This document shows, piece after piece, positions 13,956 through 20,450 of a stretch of 20,450 nt of DNA. Origin of the DNA: Bacteroidota bacterium (GTDB lineage: Bacteria; Bacteroidota; Bacteroidia; Flavobacteriales; Flavobacteriaceae). Numbering within the stretch: the first letter of the stretch is position 1; every line of letters begins with the position of its first letter. A model generated the notes under the pieces. It was not told where the DNA came from and ran no database searches. It worked only from the letters and a program-made list of their open reading frames with translations. The position numbers were made by a program, and so were the translations under genes. The DNA lies in NCBI GenBank assembly GCA_024278565.1, contig JAJRSY010000049.1, positions 1 to 20,450 on the forward strand, given 5' to 3'.

Positions 13956-14981
13956 ATGAGACCACAGAATGATCCTGAACCCAATGGGGAAGAGCTTTTT
14001 GAACACCATAGATTCTTGGCGTCCAAAGGTCAAGAACCGCTTCGGGTCGATAAGTTTCTGATGAACTTCATTGAAAATGCCACTCGTAACAAAATACAGC
14101 AAGCTGCCAAAGACGGCCATGTTTGGGTCAACGATGAAATTGTAAAACAGAACTATAAGGTCAAACCGGGCGATGAGGTAAAGGTACTGTTCGAACACCC
14201 CCCACATGAATTTTTGTTGGTTCCTGAAGATATTCCGTTAGATATTGTTTATGAAGATGATGTGCTTCTTGTCGTTAACAAACCAGCCGGTATGGTCGTG
14301 CACCCTGGTCACGGAAATTACTCGGGCACACTGATAAACGCCCTGATATATCATATTGACAACTTGCCTGTAAACAGCAACGAACGGCCAGGTTTGGTGC
14401 ATCGTATTGATAAAGATACCTCAGGTCTTTTATTGGTAGCAAAAACAGAAGCTGCCATGACGCATTTGGCAAAACAATTTTTTGATAAGACCTCTGAACG
14501 AGAGTATGTGGCTTTGGTTTGGGGAAACGTGACCGATGAGGAGGGAACAATTGAAGGTAATATTGGGCGTCATCCGAAAAACAGGCTTCAAATGCACGTT
14601 TTTCCTGAAGGGGATGCTGGAAAAGATGCCGTTACCCATTACAAGGTTATAGAGCGTTTGGGTTATATCACCTTGGTTTCTTGCAAGCTGGAAACCGGTA
14701 GAACCCACCAGATCAGGGCGCACATGAAATATATTGGGCATACCTTGTTTAATGATGAGCGGTACGGAGGCGAAAGAATATTAAAGGGCACCACCTTTAC
14801 TAAATACAAACAGTTTGTCGAGAATGCTTTTAAAATATTGCCCCGACAGGCATTGCATGCCAAAACCTTGGGTTTTGTCCATCCGGTGACAAAAAAAATG
14901 ATGCGATTTGAATCAGAAATACCCAAAGATATGGCCGAGTGCATTGAAAAATGGAGGCACTACTCAAAGCATAGCCAGTAG
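13956..14981 (+). CDS. rluD: RluA-family 23S rRNA pseudouridine synthase (RluD-like)
   Basis: Converts uridines to pseudouridine, in RluD in helix 69 of 23S rRNA. Of 341 residues, the S4 RNA-binding domain is at about 28-80 (LRVDKFLMNF ... VKPGDEVKVLF). The catalytic domain has NKPAGMVVHPGHG (108-120) and HRIDKDTSGLLLVAK (149-163), with D152 the expected catalytic Asp, and later LETGRTHQIRAHM. It starts 4 nt after the PASTA gene, clearly the same transcript. RluD versus RluC cannot be decided on motifs alone; the S4 domain and wider context favour the RluD group. Confidence 0.9.
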   Translation: MRPQNDPEPNGEELFEHHRFLASKGQEPLRVDKFLMNFIENATRNKIQQAAKDGHVWVNDEIVKQNYKVKPGDEVKVLFEHPPHEFLLVPEDIPLDIVYEDDVLLVVNKPAGMVVHPGHGNYSGTLINALIYHIDNLPVNSNERPGLVHRIDKDTSGLLLVAKTEAAMTHLAKQFFDKTSEREYVALVWGNVTDEEGTIEGNIGRHPKNRLQMHVFPEGDAGKDAVTHYKVIERLGYITLVSCKLETGRTHQIRAHMKYIGHTLFNDERYGGERILKGTTFTKYKQFVENAFKILPRQALHAKTLGFVHPVTKKMMRFESEIPKDMAECIEKWRHYSKHSQ

Positions 14982-15076
14982 TATAAGCATAAAGTATTCG
15001 GCTATTGGCAACTCTTATGGGTTGGTATTGGTTATCCCAAAAATCCTCATTATTTTTAGAGTAAATTATATCGCAA

Positions 15077-15838
15077 ATGAAAATTGTTATATCCCCGGCC
15101 AAATCGTTGGATTATGAAAGTAAACTGCCAACTTCAAAATATAGTCAGCCCGCATTTTTTGAGCAGATCAAGAAGTTGAACAAGGTTTTGGCTAAAAAAA
15201 AACCAAGGGACTTGTCTGAACTGATGCATATCTCAGACAAATTGGCGCAATTGAACTGGCAACGAAACCAGCAATTTTCAATTCCTTTTACACCTGAAAA
15301 CGCACGCCCTGCAATCTTTGCTTTTAATGGTGATGTATATCGGGGCTTGGATGCCTATACCCTATCTGACGATAAACTCGATAGTTTGCAGCATACACTT
15401 CGTATTTTATCAGGACTTTATGGTGTCTTAAAACCCTTGGATTTGATGCAGCCCTATCGCTTGGAAATGGGCACGCAGTTGAAGATCGGCCGAAAGAAAA
15501 ATCTATATGAATTTTGGAAAGAACAGTTGACACAACAACTTAATTCAGAGCTCGAAGAAGGAGAGCTTTTCGTTAACCTTGCGAGCAACGAATATTTTAG
15601 TGCTGTTGATGAAAAACAATTGAAATCTCCCGTAATCACCCCGATTTTCAAAGATTGGAAGAACGACAAACTAAAGGTCATTAGTTTCTTCGCAAAAAAA
15701 GCAAGGGGTTCTATGGTGCGGTACATCATCGATTCAAACGCAAAAACACTTGAAGATATCAAAGGTTTTAGTACAGATGAATATATGTTCAGTAAAGAGC
15801 ACACCCTTAAAGTAAGCCAGCCTGTATTTATACGTTAG
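15077..15838 (+). CDS. yaaA: Peroxide stress protein YaaA (UPF0246/DUF328)
   Basis: A 253-residue member of the YaaA family. In E. coli it limits intracellular iron and oxidative damage during peroxide stress and binds DNA. Characteristic segments are present: the N-terminal MKIVISPAKSLDYES, then FNGDVYRGLDA at about 77-87, LRILSGLYGVLKPLDLMQPY at about 111-130, and VNLASNEYFSAV and FFAKKARGSMVRYII further on. The length is full. It lies 95 nt after rluD with no visible TAnnTTTG element, so read-through from rluD is possible. It ends 15 nt from the convergent THX gene. Confidence 0.93.
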   Translation: MKIVISPAKSLDYESKLPTSKYSQPAFFEQIKKLNKVLAKKKPRDLSELMHISDKLAQLNWQRNQQFSIPFTPENARPAIFAFNGDVYRGLDAYTLSDDKLDSLQHTLRILSGLYGVLKPLDLMQPYRLEMGTQLKIGRKKNLYEFWKEQLTQQLNSELEEGELFVNLASNEYFSAVDEKQLKSPVITPIFKDWKNDKLKVISFFAKKARGSMVRYIIDSNAKTLEDIKGFSTDEYMFSKEHTLKVSQPVFIR

Positions 15839-15853
15839 CTCTGAAATGCCACA

Positions 15854-15985
15854 TTACTTTTTCTTTTTAATACTTTTCTTTTTTGTAGCTACGACCTGAA
15901 TTTTTTTTACTTTTTTAGGTCTTCTAGCACCATAAGATTTGTTTGCTATTTTTCCGCGTTTTGTTTTTTTATCGCCTTTTCCCAT
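15854..15985 (-). CDS. 30S ribosomal protein THX (bTHX), 43 residues
   Basis: A short, very basic frame from ATG (15985-15983) to TAA (15856-15854). It begins MGKGDKKTKRGKIANKSYGA and continues RRPKKVKKIQVVATKKKSIK before a poly-Lys end. The pattern M-G-K-G-D-x-K-T-x-x-G-K-I-x-x-x-S-Y-G-x-x-R-P is the signature of Thermus THX and its Bacteroidota relatives, which sit in the head of the small subunit and stabilise 16S rRNA folds. The C-terminal lysine tail is longer than in Thermus. It is easily missed by gene finders because of its length. It sits tail-to-tail with yaaA and is divergent from pyruvate carboxylase. Confidence 0.88.
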   Translation of the reverse strand: MGKGDKKTKRGKIANKSYGARRPKKVKKIQVVATKKKSIKKKK

Positions 15986-16111
15986 TAGTTGTACTGTTTT
16001 AGTTTTTCTAAAAATATAGTTTTAGGGTTAGAAAATCAAATTTTAGAATGGCTCATTTTGTTGTTAAACCGATATTATAACAAAAAAACTAAAATTTATA
16101 AATTACCCATA

Positions 16112-16142
16112 TTGTTATCTTAGTACAAAAAGACTAAGTTTG
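16112..16142 (+). promoter_or_regulatory. Promoter of the pyruvate carboxylase gene
   Basis: TTG at 16112-16114, a 20-nt spacer and TAAGTTTG at 16135-16142 fit the flavobacterial sigma-A consensus closely. Transcription would start near 16148, giving a 5' leader of about 45 nt. Upstream, the AT-rich THX/pyc gap carries a weak inverted repeat (TTTTGTT 16056-16062, AACAAAA 16079-16085). Confidence 0.65.
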
Positions 16143-16192
16143 TTTTTATCCTTAAAATTTAGGACAAAAATCATTTTTTAAAATAATAGCAA

Positions 16193-19100
16193 GTGAATAT
16201 CAAGACGGTTTTAGTAGCAAATAGAGGAGAGATAGCCATACGTATTTTCAGGGCATGTGTTGAAATAGGTGTCAAAACCGTTGGGATCTACACGTATGAA
16301 GACAGGTATTCTTTACATAGGTACAAAGCAGATGAATGTTATCAGATCGGGGCTGACAACGAACCCTTAAAACCTTATTTGGATATTGATACCATTATTG
16401 ATGTGGCCAAGGCCAATGGTGTTGATGCCATTCACCCCGGTTACGGTTTTCTTTCGGAAAATGCCCTATTTGCACAAAAATGTAAGGATAACGGTATCAT
16501 TTTTGTCGGGCCAAAAGTGTCTGTACTCAAAGCACTTGGTGATAAGATAATGGCCAAAGAAGTGGCGGTGGCCAACAATGTTCCCGTAATTCAGAGTAGT
16601 AAAAAAGATCTTAAAGATATTAAGATAGCAATATCCGAGGCCGAGCGTATTGGGTATCCCCTAATGTTGAAGGCGGCCTCAGGTGGTGGTGGCCGTGGTA
16701 TGCGTGTTATACGTAACGGGCAAGAACTAAAAAAAGCTTTCCCTGAAGCAAGGCGAGAGTCGCTTAATGCCTTTGGCAACGACACCGTTTTCTTGGAAAA
16801 ATACGTTGAGAACCCAAAGCATATCGAAATTCAGATCGTAGCGGATAGCCATGGCAATATAGTCCACTTGTACGAGCGAGATTGCTCGGTGCAACGTCGT
16901 TATCAAAAAGTAATCGAGTTCGCCCCATCGGTAGGCCTGCCACAAGAAACCAAAAACAGTCTTTACAAATACGCCATTGATATTTGTAAAGCGGTCAATT
17001 ACAACAATATCGGTACCGTTGAATTTTTGGTAGATGATGATGGCAGCATTTATTTCATTGAGGTAAACCCCCGTGTACAGGTTGAACATACAGTAACCGA
17101 AATGGTCACCAACATAGATCTGATAAAGGCACAGCTGTTTATCGCGGGTGGGTATAGATTATCAGATGAACAGATCAAGATTCCTGATCAAGAGTCGATA
17201 AAGATAACTGGTTTCGCCTTGCAATGCCGGGTAACAACAGAGGATCCCGCCAATGGTTTTAAACCGGATTATGGGGTCATAACTACGTATAGAAGCGCCT
17301 CGGGCTTTGGTATTCGGTTAGATGCAGGTAGTATTTATCAGGGTGTTAGTATATCGCCGTTCTTTGATTCTATGCTGGTTAAGGTGTCTGCTTCCGGTAG
17401 AACCTTGGACGGTTCTTGCCGAAAAATGCGACGGGCACTATCGGAATTCCGTATTCGGGGAGTAAAGACCAATATGGCCTTTTTGGACAATATTTTAAAG
17501 CACCCCACTTTTCGCAAGGGAAAGGTGACCGTGAACTTTATTCAGAACGAACCCAAACTTTTTGAGTTTGTAGAACCTAGGAACCGAGCCAATAAAATGT
17601 TGGAATTTTTGGGAGAGGTCATCGTAAACGGCAATCCTGATGTTAAAAAAATGGATGCTTTCCGTATTTTTTCAAAACCAAGAATACCCACTTTTCCAAA
17701 AACAGGGGGCTACCCCAAAGGAACCAAAGATCTTCTTACCGAACTTGGTCCTGAAAAGTTTGCGCAGTGGTTGAAAAAGGAAAAGAAGATTCATTTCACC
17801 GATACCACCATGCGCGATGCCCACCAAAGCCTTTTGGCGACCCGTATGCGTACCGTTGATATGATGAAAGTGGCAGAGGGTTATGCAAAGAACCATCCCG
17901 AAATTTTCAGTATGGAAGTTTGGGGCGGGGCAACTTTTGACGTATGCCTACGGTTTTTGCATGAGAACCCGTGGGAACGTTTGGCACTTTTACGCAAGGC
18001 CATGCCAAATGTGCTGTTGCAAATGTTGATCCGAGGTTCGAACGGGGTCGGCTATACCGCTTATCCTGATAATCTGATCGAAAAATTCGTGGAGCAGGCA
18101 TGGGAGACCGGGGTAGATGTGTTCCGGATCTTCGACTCACTCAACTGGATGAAGTCCATCGCACCCTGCATAGAACACGTTCGAAATAAAACAAACGGAC
18201 TTGCAGAAGGGTCGATCTGCTATACGGGCGATATTTTGGATCCCTCCAAGACCAAGTACAATTTAAAGTACTACCTGCAATTGGCCAAGGATATTGAAAA
18301 TGCTGGAGCCCATATTTTAGGGGTAAAGGATATGGCCGGACTGTTAAAACCCGATGCCGCCTATGAACTGATCAAAGCTTTGAAATCTGAGATCAAAATC
18401 CCCATACACTTACATACCCATGATACCTCCTCTGTTCAGACGGCAACATACCTTAAGGCGGTCGAGGCCGGGGTCGATGTTATTGATGTGGCCTTGGGCG
18501 GACTCTCAGGATTGACCTCGCAGCCCAATTTTAATTCAGTAATGGAGATGTTGCGTTTCAACAAACGTGAAAATATTTTGGATACTGATAAATTGGCAGA
18601 ATATTCCAATTATTGGGAAACGGTTCGAAACTATTACTACACCTTTGAATCAGGTCTCAAATCAGGTACGGGTGAGGTGTACAGCCATGAAATACCAGGG
18701 GGGCAGTATTCCAACCTCAAGGGCCAGGCAATTGCACTTGGCTTGGAAGATAAGTTTGCCGAGGTCACTAAAATGTATGCCGAGGTCAATAAACTGTTTG
18801 GTGATATCGTAAAAGTAACCCCAAGTTCTAAAGTGGTCGGCGATATGGCACAGTATATGGTCAGTAACGATCTTACCATTCAAGATGTGCTCGAGAAAGG
18901 CGATTCCATTTCCTTTCCCCAATCGGTCATCAGTTTCTTTAAAGGTGACCTGGGGCAACCTGTTGGCGGTTTCCCCAAAAAAATACAGAAAATCGTCCTT
19001 AAAAACCAAAAACCATATAAAAACAGGCCAAATGCCCATTTAGAGCCAATAGATTTTGAGAAGTCGTTCAAATCATTTAAAAGAAAGTTTAAAATGGGCA

Positions 19101-19651
19101 TGGACCGAGAACTGTTGATCACCGATTTTCTATCTTATAAACTATACCCAAAAGTGTTTACAGATGCCCATAATAAGCATTTGAAATATGGTAATGTGAT
19201 GAATATTCCCACCAAGAACTTCTTTTACGGTATGGAAGTGGGCGAGGAGATCATGGTAGAACTTGACAAGGGAAAAAACATCTTGATATCACTAATGTTA
19301 AAAGGAGAGCCCGATGAGGCCGGTAATGTCAATATCTTTTTTAAGATAAACGGCCAACTGCGAAGTGTTTTGGTAAAGGATAACTCTATCAAGGTCGATT
19401 TAATCGAAAATGTCAAGGCAGACCCGTCCAATTCCAAGCAAATTGGCGCGCCATTACAGGGGCTCTTATCAAGTGTTTTGGTCAAAAAAGGGCAAAAAGT
19501 GAGTAAAAACCAACCTTTGTTCATTATAGAAGCTATGAAAATGGAGACCACCGTAACCGCTACCGAGGAGGGCGTGGTAAATAAAATTGAATTGAACGGT
19601 GGGTCGTTGGTCAATTCCGATGATCTGGTACTGGTGCTCAAAGAACGTTAG
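16193..19651 (+). CDS. pyc: Pyruvate carboxylase
   Basis: Carboxylates pyruvate to oxaloacetate to refill the TCA cycle. The single 1152-residue chain carries all domains. The biotin carboxylase domain is at about 1-450, with the ATP-grasp loop KAASGGGGRGM at 160-170. The carboxyltransferase domain is at about 530-810, with FTDTTMRDAHQSLLATR from 535, metal site D542, and the lysine expected to be carboxylated at K712 in GVKDMAGL. An allosteric/tetramerisation region follows. The C-terminal biotinyl domain has EAMKMET, with K1116 as the biotin site. The start is GTG at 16193; the next residues NIKTVLVANRGEIAIRIFRA match the family's beginning, so no earlier start is needed. It is preceded by a good promoter and divergent from THX. 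BirA (6815-7546) is the expected modifying enzyme. Confidence 0.97.
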   Translation: MNIKTVLVANRGEIAIRIFRACVEIGVKTVGIYTYEDRYSLHRYKADECYQIGADNEPLKPYLDIDTIIDVAKANGVDAIHPGYGFLSENALFAQKCKDNGIIFVGPKVSVLKALGDKIMAKEVAVANNVPVIQSSKKDLKDIKIAISEAERIGYPLMLKAASGGGGRGMRVIRNGQELKKAFPEARRESLNAFGNDTVFLEKYVENPKHIEIQIVADSHGNIVHLYERDCSVQRRYQKVIEFAPSVGLPQETKNSLYKYAIDICKAVNYNNIGTVEFLVDDDGSIYFIEVNPRVQVEHTVTEMVTNIDLIKAQLFIAGGYRLSDEQIKIPDQESIKITGFALQCRVTTEDPANGFKPDYGVITTYRSASGFGIRLDAGSIYQGVSISPFFDSMLVKVSASGRTLDGSCRKMRRALSEFRIRGVKTNMAFLDNILKHPTFRKGKVTVNFIQNEPKLFEFVEPRNRANKMLEFLGEVIVNGNPDVKKMDAFRIFSKPRIPTFPKTGGYPKGTKDLLTELGPEKFAQWLKKEKKIHFTDTTMRDAHQSLLATRMRTVDMMKVAEGYAKNHPEIFSMEVWGGATFDVCLRFLHENPWERLALLRKAMPNVLLQMLIRGSNGVGYTAYPDNLIEKFVEQAWETGVDVFRIFDSLNWMKSIAPCIEHVRNKTNGLAEGSICYTGDILDPSKTKYNLKYYLQLAKDIENAGAHILGVKDMAGLLKPDAAYELIKALKSEIKIPIHLHTHDTSSVQTATYLKAVEAGVDVIDVALGGLSGLTSQPNFNSVMEMLRFNKRENILDTDKLAEYSNYWETVRNYYYTFESGLKSGTGEVYSHEIPGGQYSNLKGQAIALGLEDKFAEVTKMYAEVNKLFGDIVKVTPSSKVVGDMAQYMVSNDLTIQDVLEKGDSISFPQSVISFFKGDLGQPVGGFPKKIQKIVLKNQKPYKNRPNAHLEPIDFEKSFKSFKRKFKMGMDRELLITDFLSYKLYPKVFTDAHNKHLKYGNVMNIPTKNFFYGMEVGEEIMVELDKGKNILISLMLKGEPDEAGNVNIFFKINGQLRSVLVKDNSIKVDLIENVKADPSNSKQIGAPLQGLLSSVLVKKGQKVSKNQPLFIIEAMKMETTVTATEEGVVNKIELNGGSLVNSDDLVLVLKER

Positions 19652-19687
19652 TACCTCTATTGAAACCACCTGCCGGTTGGTAGGTTC

Positions 19688-19719
19688 CTTGATGCCTGCC
19701 CAGTGCGGTAAGCATCAAG
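19688..19719 (+). promoter_or_regulatory. Hairpin between pyc and the glycosylase gene
   Basis: Perfect 8-bp arms CTTGATGC (19688-19695) and GCATCAAG (19712-19719) enclose a 16-nt loop and are followed by AT-rich ATAATTTATTTC. A second, imperfect stem lies just before it: ACCTGCC at about 19667-19673 pairs with GGTAGGT around 19679. It could stabilise the pyc mRNA end, terminate weakly (no run of T directly after), or act on the downstream gene. Confidence 0.45.
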
Positions 19720-19738
19720 ATAATTTATTTCTTGAAAT

Positions 19739-20395
19739 TTGTTCCTACATACCCACCCTTACGAACCTTTTCTTTTTAAGGAAGCCACCAAACTGATAGT
19801 GGGTACGTTACCTCCCCCACGATTTACCATTGGTGACCTCGAGAAGGCCGATGTCGATTTTTGCTATGGAAGCAAAAACGGACAGTTATGGACCATTCTG
19901 GATATTATCTTCGATCTTGGTCTGAAGTACGAAACCACTGATTTCGCCACCCAACAGCGTAAAGATTTTCTGATGCAAAGAAAAATAGGCGTATGCGATA
20001 TCGTGGCAAGTGCCCAACGGGTAAAAATAGATGCCTCTGATCTAGGTATGCAGAACATTAAATTGAGAAATGTATTGGGTTACCTAAAAGAATGTCAAAA
20101 TGTACATACCTTATTGTTTACCGGCGGAAACAGTAAAAACGGACCTGAATATTTTTTCAGGAAACATTTGAAAGAACACAGACTGCAACTGAACGTGGTT
20201 TCGAGTGCAGTGCCCCGTGTTCATGAGTTTCAACTTTCGGGTTCAAGAACAATACAGACCGTTTCATTGATAGCACCTTCAGGTGCCGCCAATAGGGCAA
20301 TAGGCAGTATGGATGCATACAAAGCCCTGAAAAACAAAAACCCGAAATTCAATACGGTCGATTTTCGGGTAATGCAGTACCGGAAGTTTTTTTGA
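19739..20395 (+). CDS. Uracil-DNA glycosylase superfamily-like protein
   Basis: A 218-residue protein. The start is probably TTG at 19739: homologues that I recall begin MFLHTHPYEPF, the frame here reads (M)FLHTHPYEPF, and no ATG is near. LIVGTLPPPRF (20-29) stands where UDG-fold enzymes have motif 1 (G-x-x-P-G), and APSGAANRAIG (179-189) where they have motif 2 (NPS/SPS). LLFTGGNSKNGPEYFFRK lies between (125-142). The catalytic Asp/Asn of known UDG classes is not evident in GTLPPP, so base-excision activity is unproven. It lies 87 nt after pyc, separated by a hairpin, and ends just before the palindromic repeats at the window edge. Family level is fairly sure, function open. Confidence 0.75.
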   Translation: MFLHTHPYEPFLFKEATKLIVGTLPPPRFTIGDLEKADVDFCYGSKNGQLWTILDIIFDLGLKYETTDFATQQRKDFLMQRKIGVCDIVASAQRVKIDASDLGMQNIKLRNVLGYLKECQNVHTLLFTGGNSKNGPEYFFRKHLKEHRLQLNVVSSAVPRVHEFQLSGSRTIQTVSLIAPSGAANRAIGSMDAYKALKNKNPKFNTVDFRVMQYRKFF

Positions 20396-20406
20396 CCGAA
20401 GAATGA

Positions 20407-20450
20407 AGACCTAGGTTTTCAAAACCCAGACCTGCTAGGTTTTCAAAACC
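20407..20450. repeat. Two tandem palindromic repeat units, running off the window
   Basis: The 16-mer CTAGGTTTTCAAAACC occurs at 20411-20426 and again at 20435-20450, a period of 24 bp, each preceded by AGACCT (the second as AGACCTG). The core GGTTTTCAAAACC is nearly self-complementary around a central C. The second unit begins AGACCTGCTAGG, so a palindromic unit would continue CTAGCAGGTCT beyond the window (inference). The unit resembles the REP-like repeats scattered in Bacteroidota genomes and shares AGGTTTTCAAA with the insertion in the desaturase pseudogene. Confidence 0.65.

Noticed and set aside
20407..20450. CRISPR-like array at the window end
   Set aside because: Only two units with an 8-bp spacing between 16-mers and a palindromic core; spacers are far too short and no cas gene is present.
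1..20450. tRNA, rRNA, riboswitch or phage genes
   Set aside because: No cloverleaf with T-loop and anticodon signals, no rRNA-like sequence, and no integrase, capsid or transposase reading frame was found by eye.

Overview
The window looks like a chromosomal piece of a Flavobacteriaceae (Bacteroidota) genome. The evidence is AT-rich intergenic DNA, no Shine-Dalgarno motifs before the start codons, several copies of the Bacteroidota-type -7 element TAnnTTTG (two with a TTG 19-20 nt upstream), a ribosomal protein THX gene, and a gene order typical of that family (rsfS-ftsH-LUD-cdsA-psd-acbp; ddl next to PASTA-rluD). A marine genus of the Maribacter/Zobellia/Muricauda kind is possible, but that is inference. 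Most of the window is conserved housekeeping sequence, and I see no phage, CRISPR array, transposase or defence cluster.

Layout. Positions 1-69 hold the last 22 codons of an upstream gene whose C-terminus resembles a sliding-clamp-binding peptide. Positions 74-1857 are a gene graveyard. It contains a sterol desaturase-family gene split by a 124-bp palindromic insertion and by frameshifts, then a creatininase-family gene with an internal deletion and two frame breaks. The creatininase remnant still has a near-perfect promoter. Positions 1938-6723 (minus strand) form a tight operon: rsfS, ftsH, a LUD-domain gene, cdsA, psd and an acyl-CoA-binding protein gene. It links ribosome silencing, membrane proteolysis and phosphatidylethanolamine synthesis. 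At 6815-7546 is birA (biotin ligase), convergent with a pyrE-SRPBCC pair (7562-8602). pyrE is divergent from a NUDIX hydrolase, with only 7 bp between the two start codons.

Positions 9269-11510 (minus) encode a three-PAS sensor histidine kinase overlapping a single-domain response regulator. Positions 11734-13203 (minus) are ddl followed by coaD. Divergent from ddl are a membrane-anchored PASTA protein and rluD (13364-14981). yaaA follows at 15077-15838 and runs tail-to-tail into a 43-codon THX gene (15854-15985, minus). Divergent from THX is a full-length pyruvate carboxylase (16193-19651) behind a strong candidate promoter. The last gene, 19739-20395, is an unusual uracil-DNA-glycosylase-superfamily protein with a TTG start. 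The window ends inside a palindromic repeat whose core resembles the insertion in the desaturase pseudogene.

How the genes work together. CdsA makes CDP-diacylglycerol, and Psd makes the final phosphatidylethanolamine from phosphatidylserine (the synthase is not in the window). ACBP can carry the acyl-CoA pool, and FtsH polices the same membrane. BirA is the enzyme expected to biotinylate the BCCP lysine of pyruvate carboxylase, about 9 kb away. Ddl (D-Ala-D-Ala) and the PASTA protein both point to peptidoglycan. The most interesting signals are the palindromic repeat family at both ends of the window, the two adjacent decaying genes, and the interlocked pyrE/NUDIX promoters.
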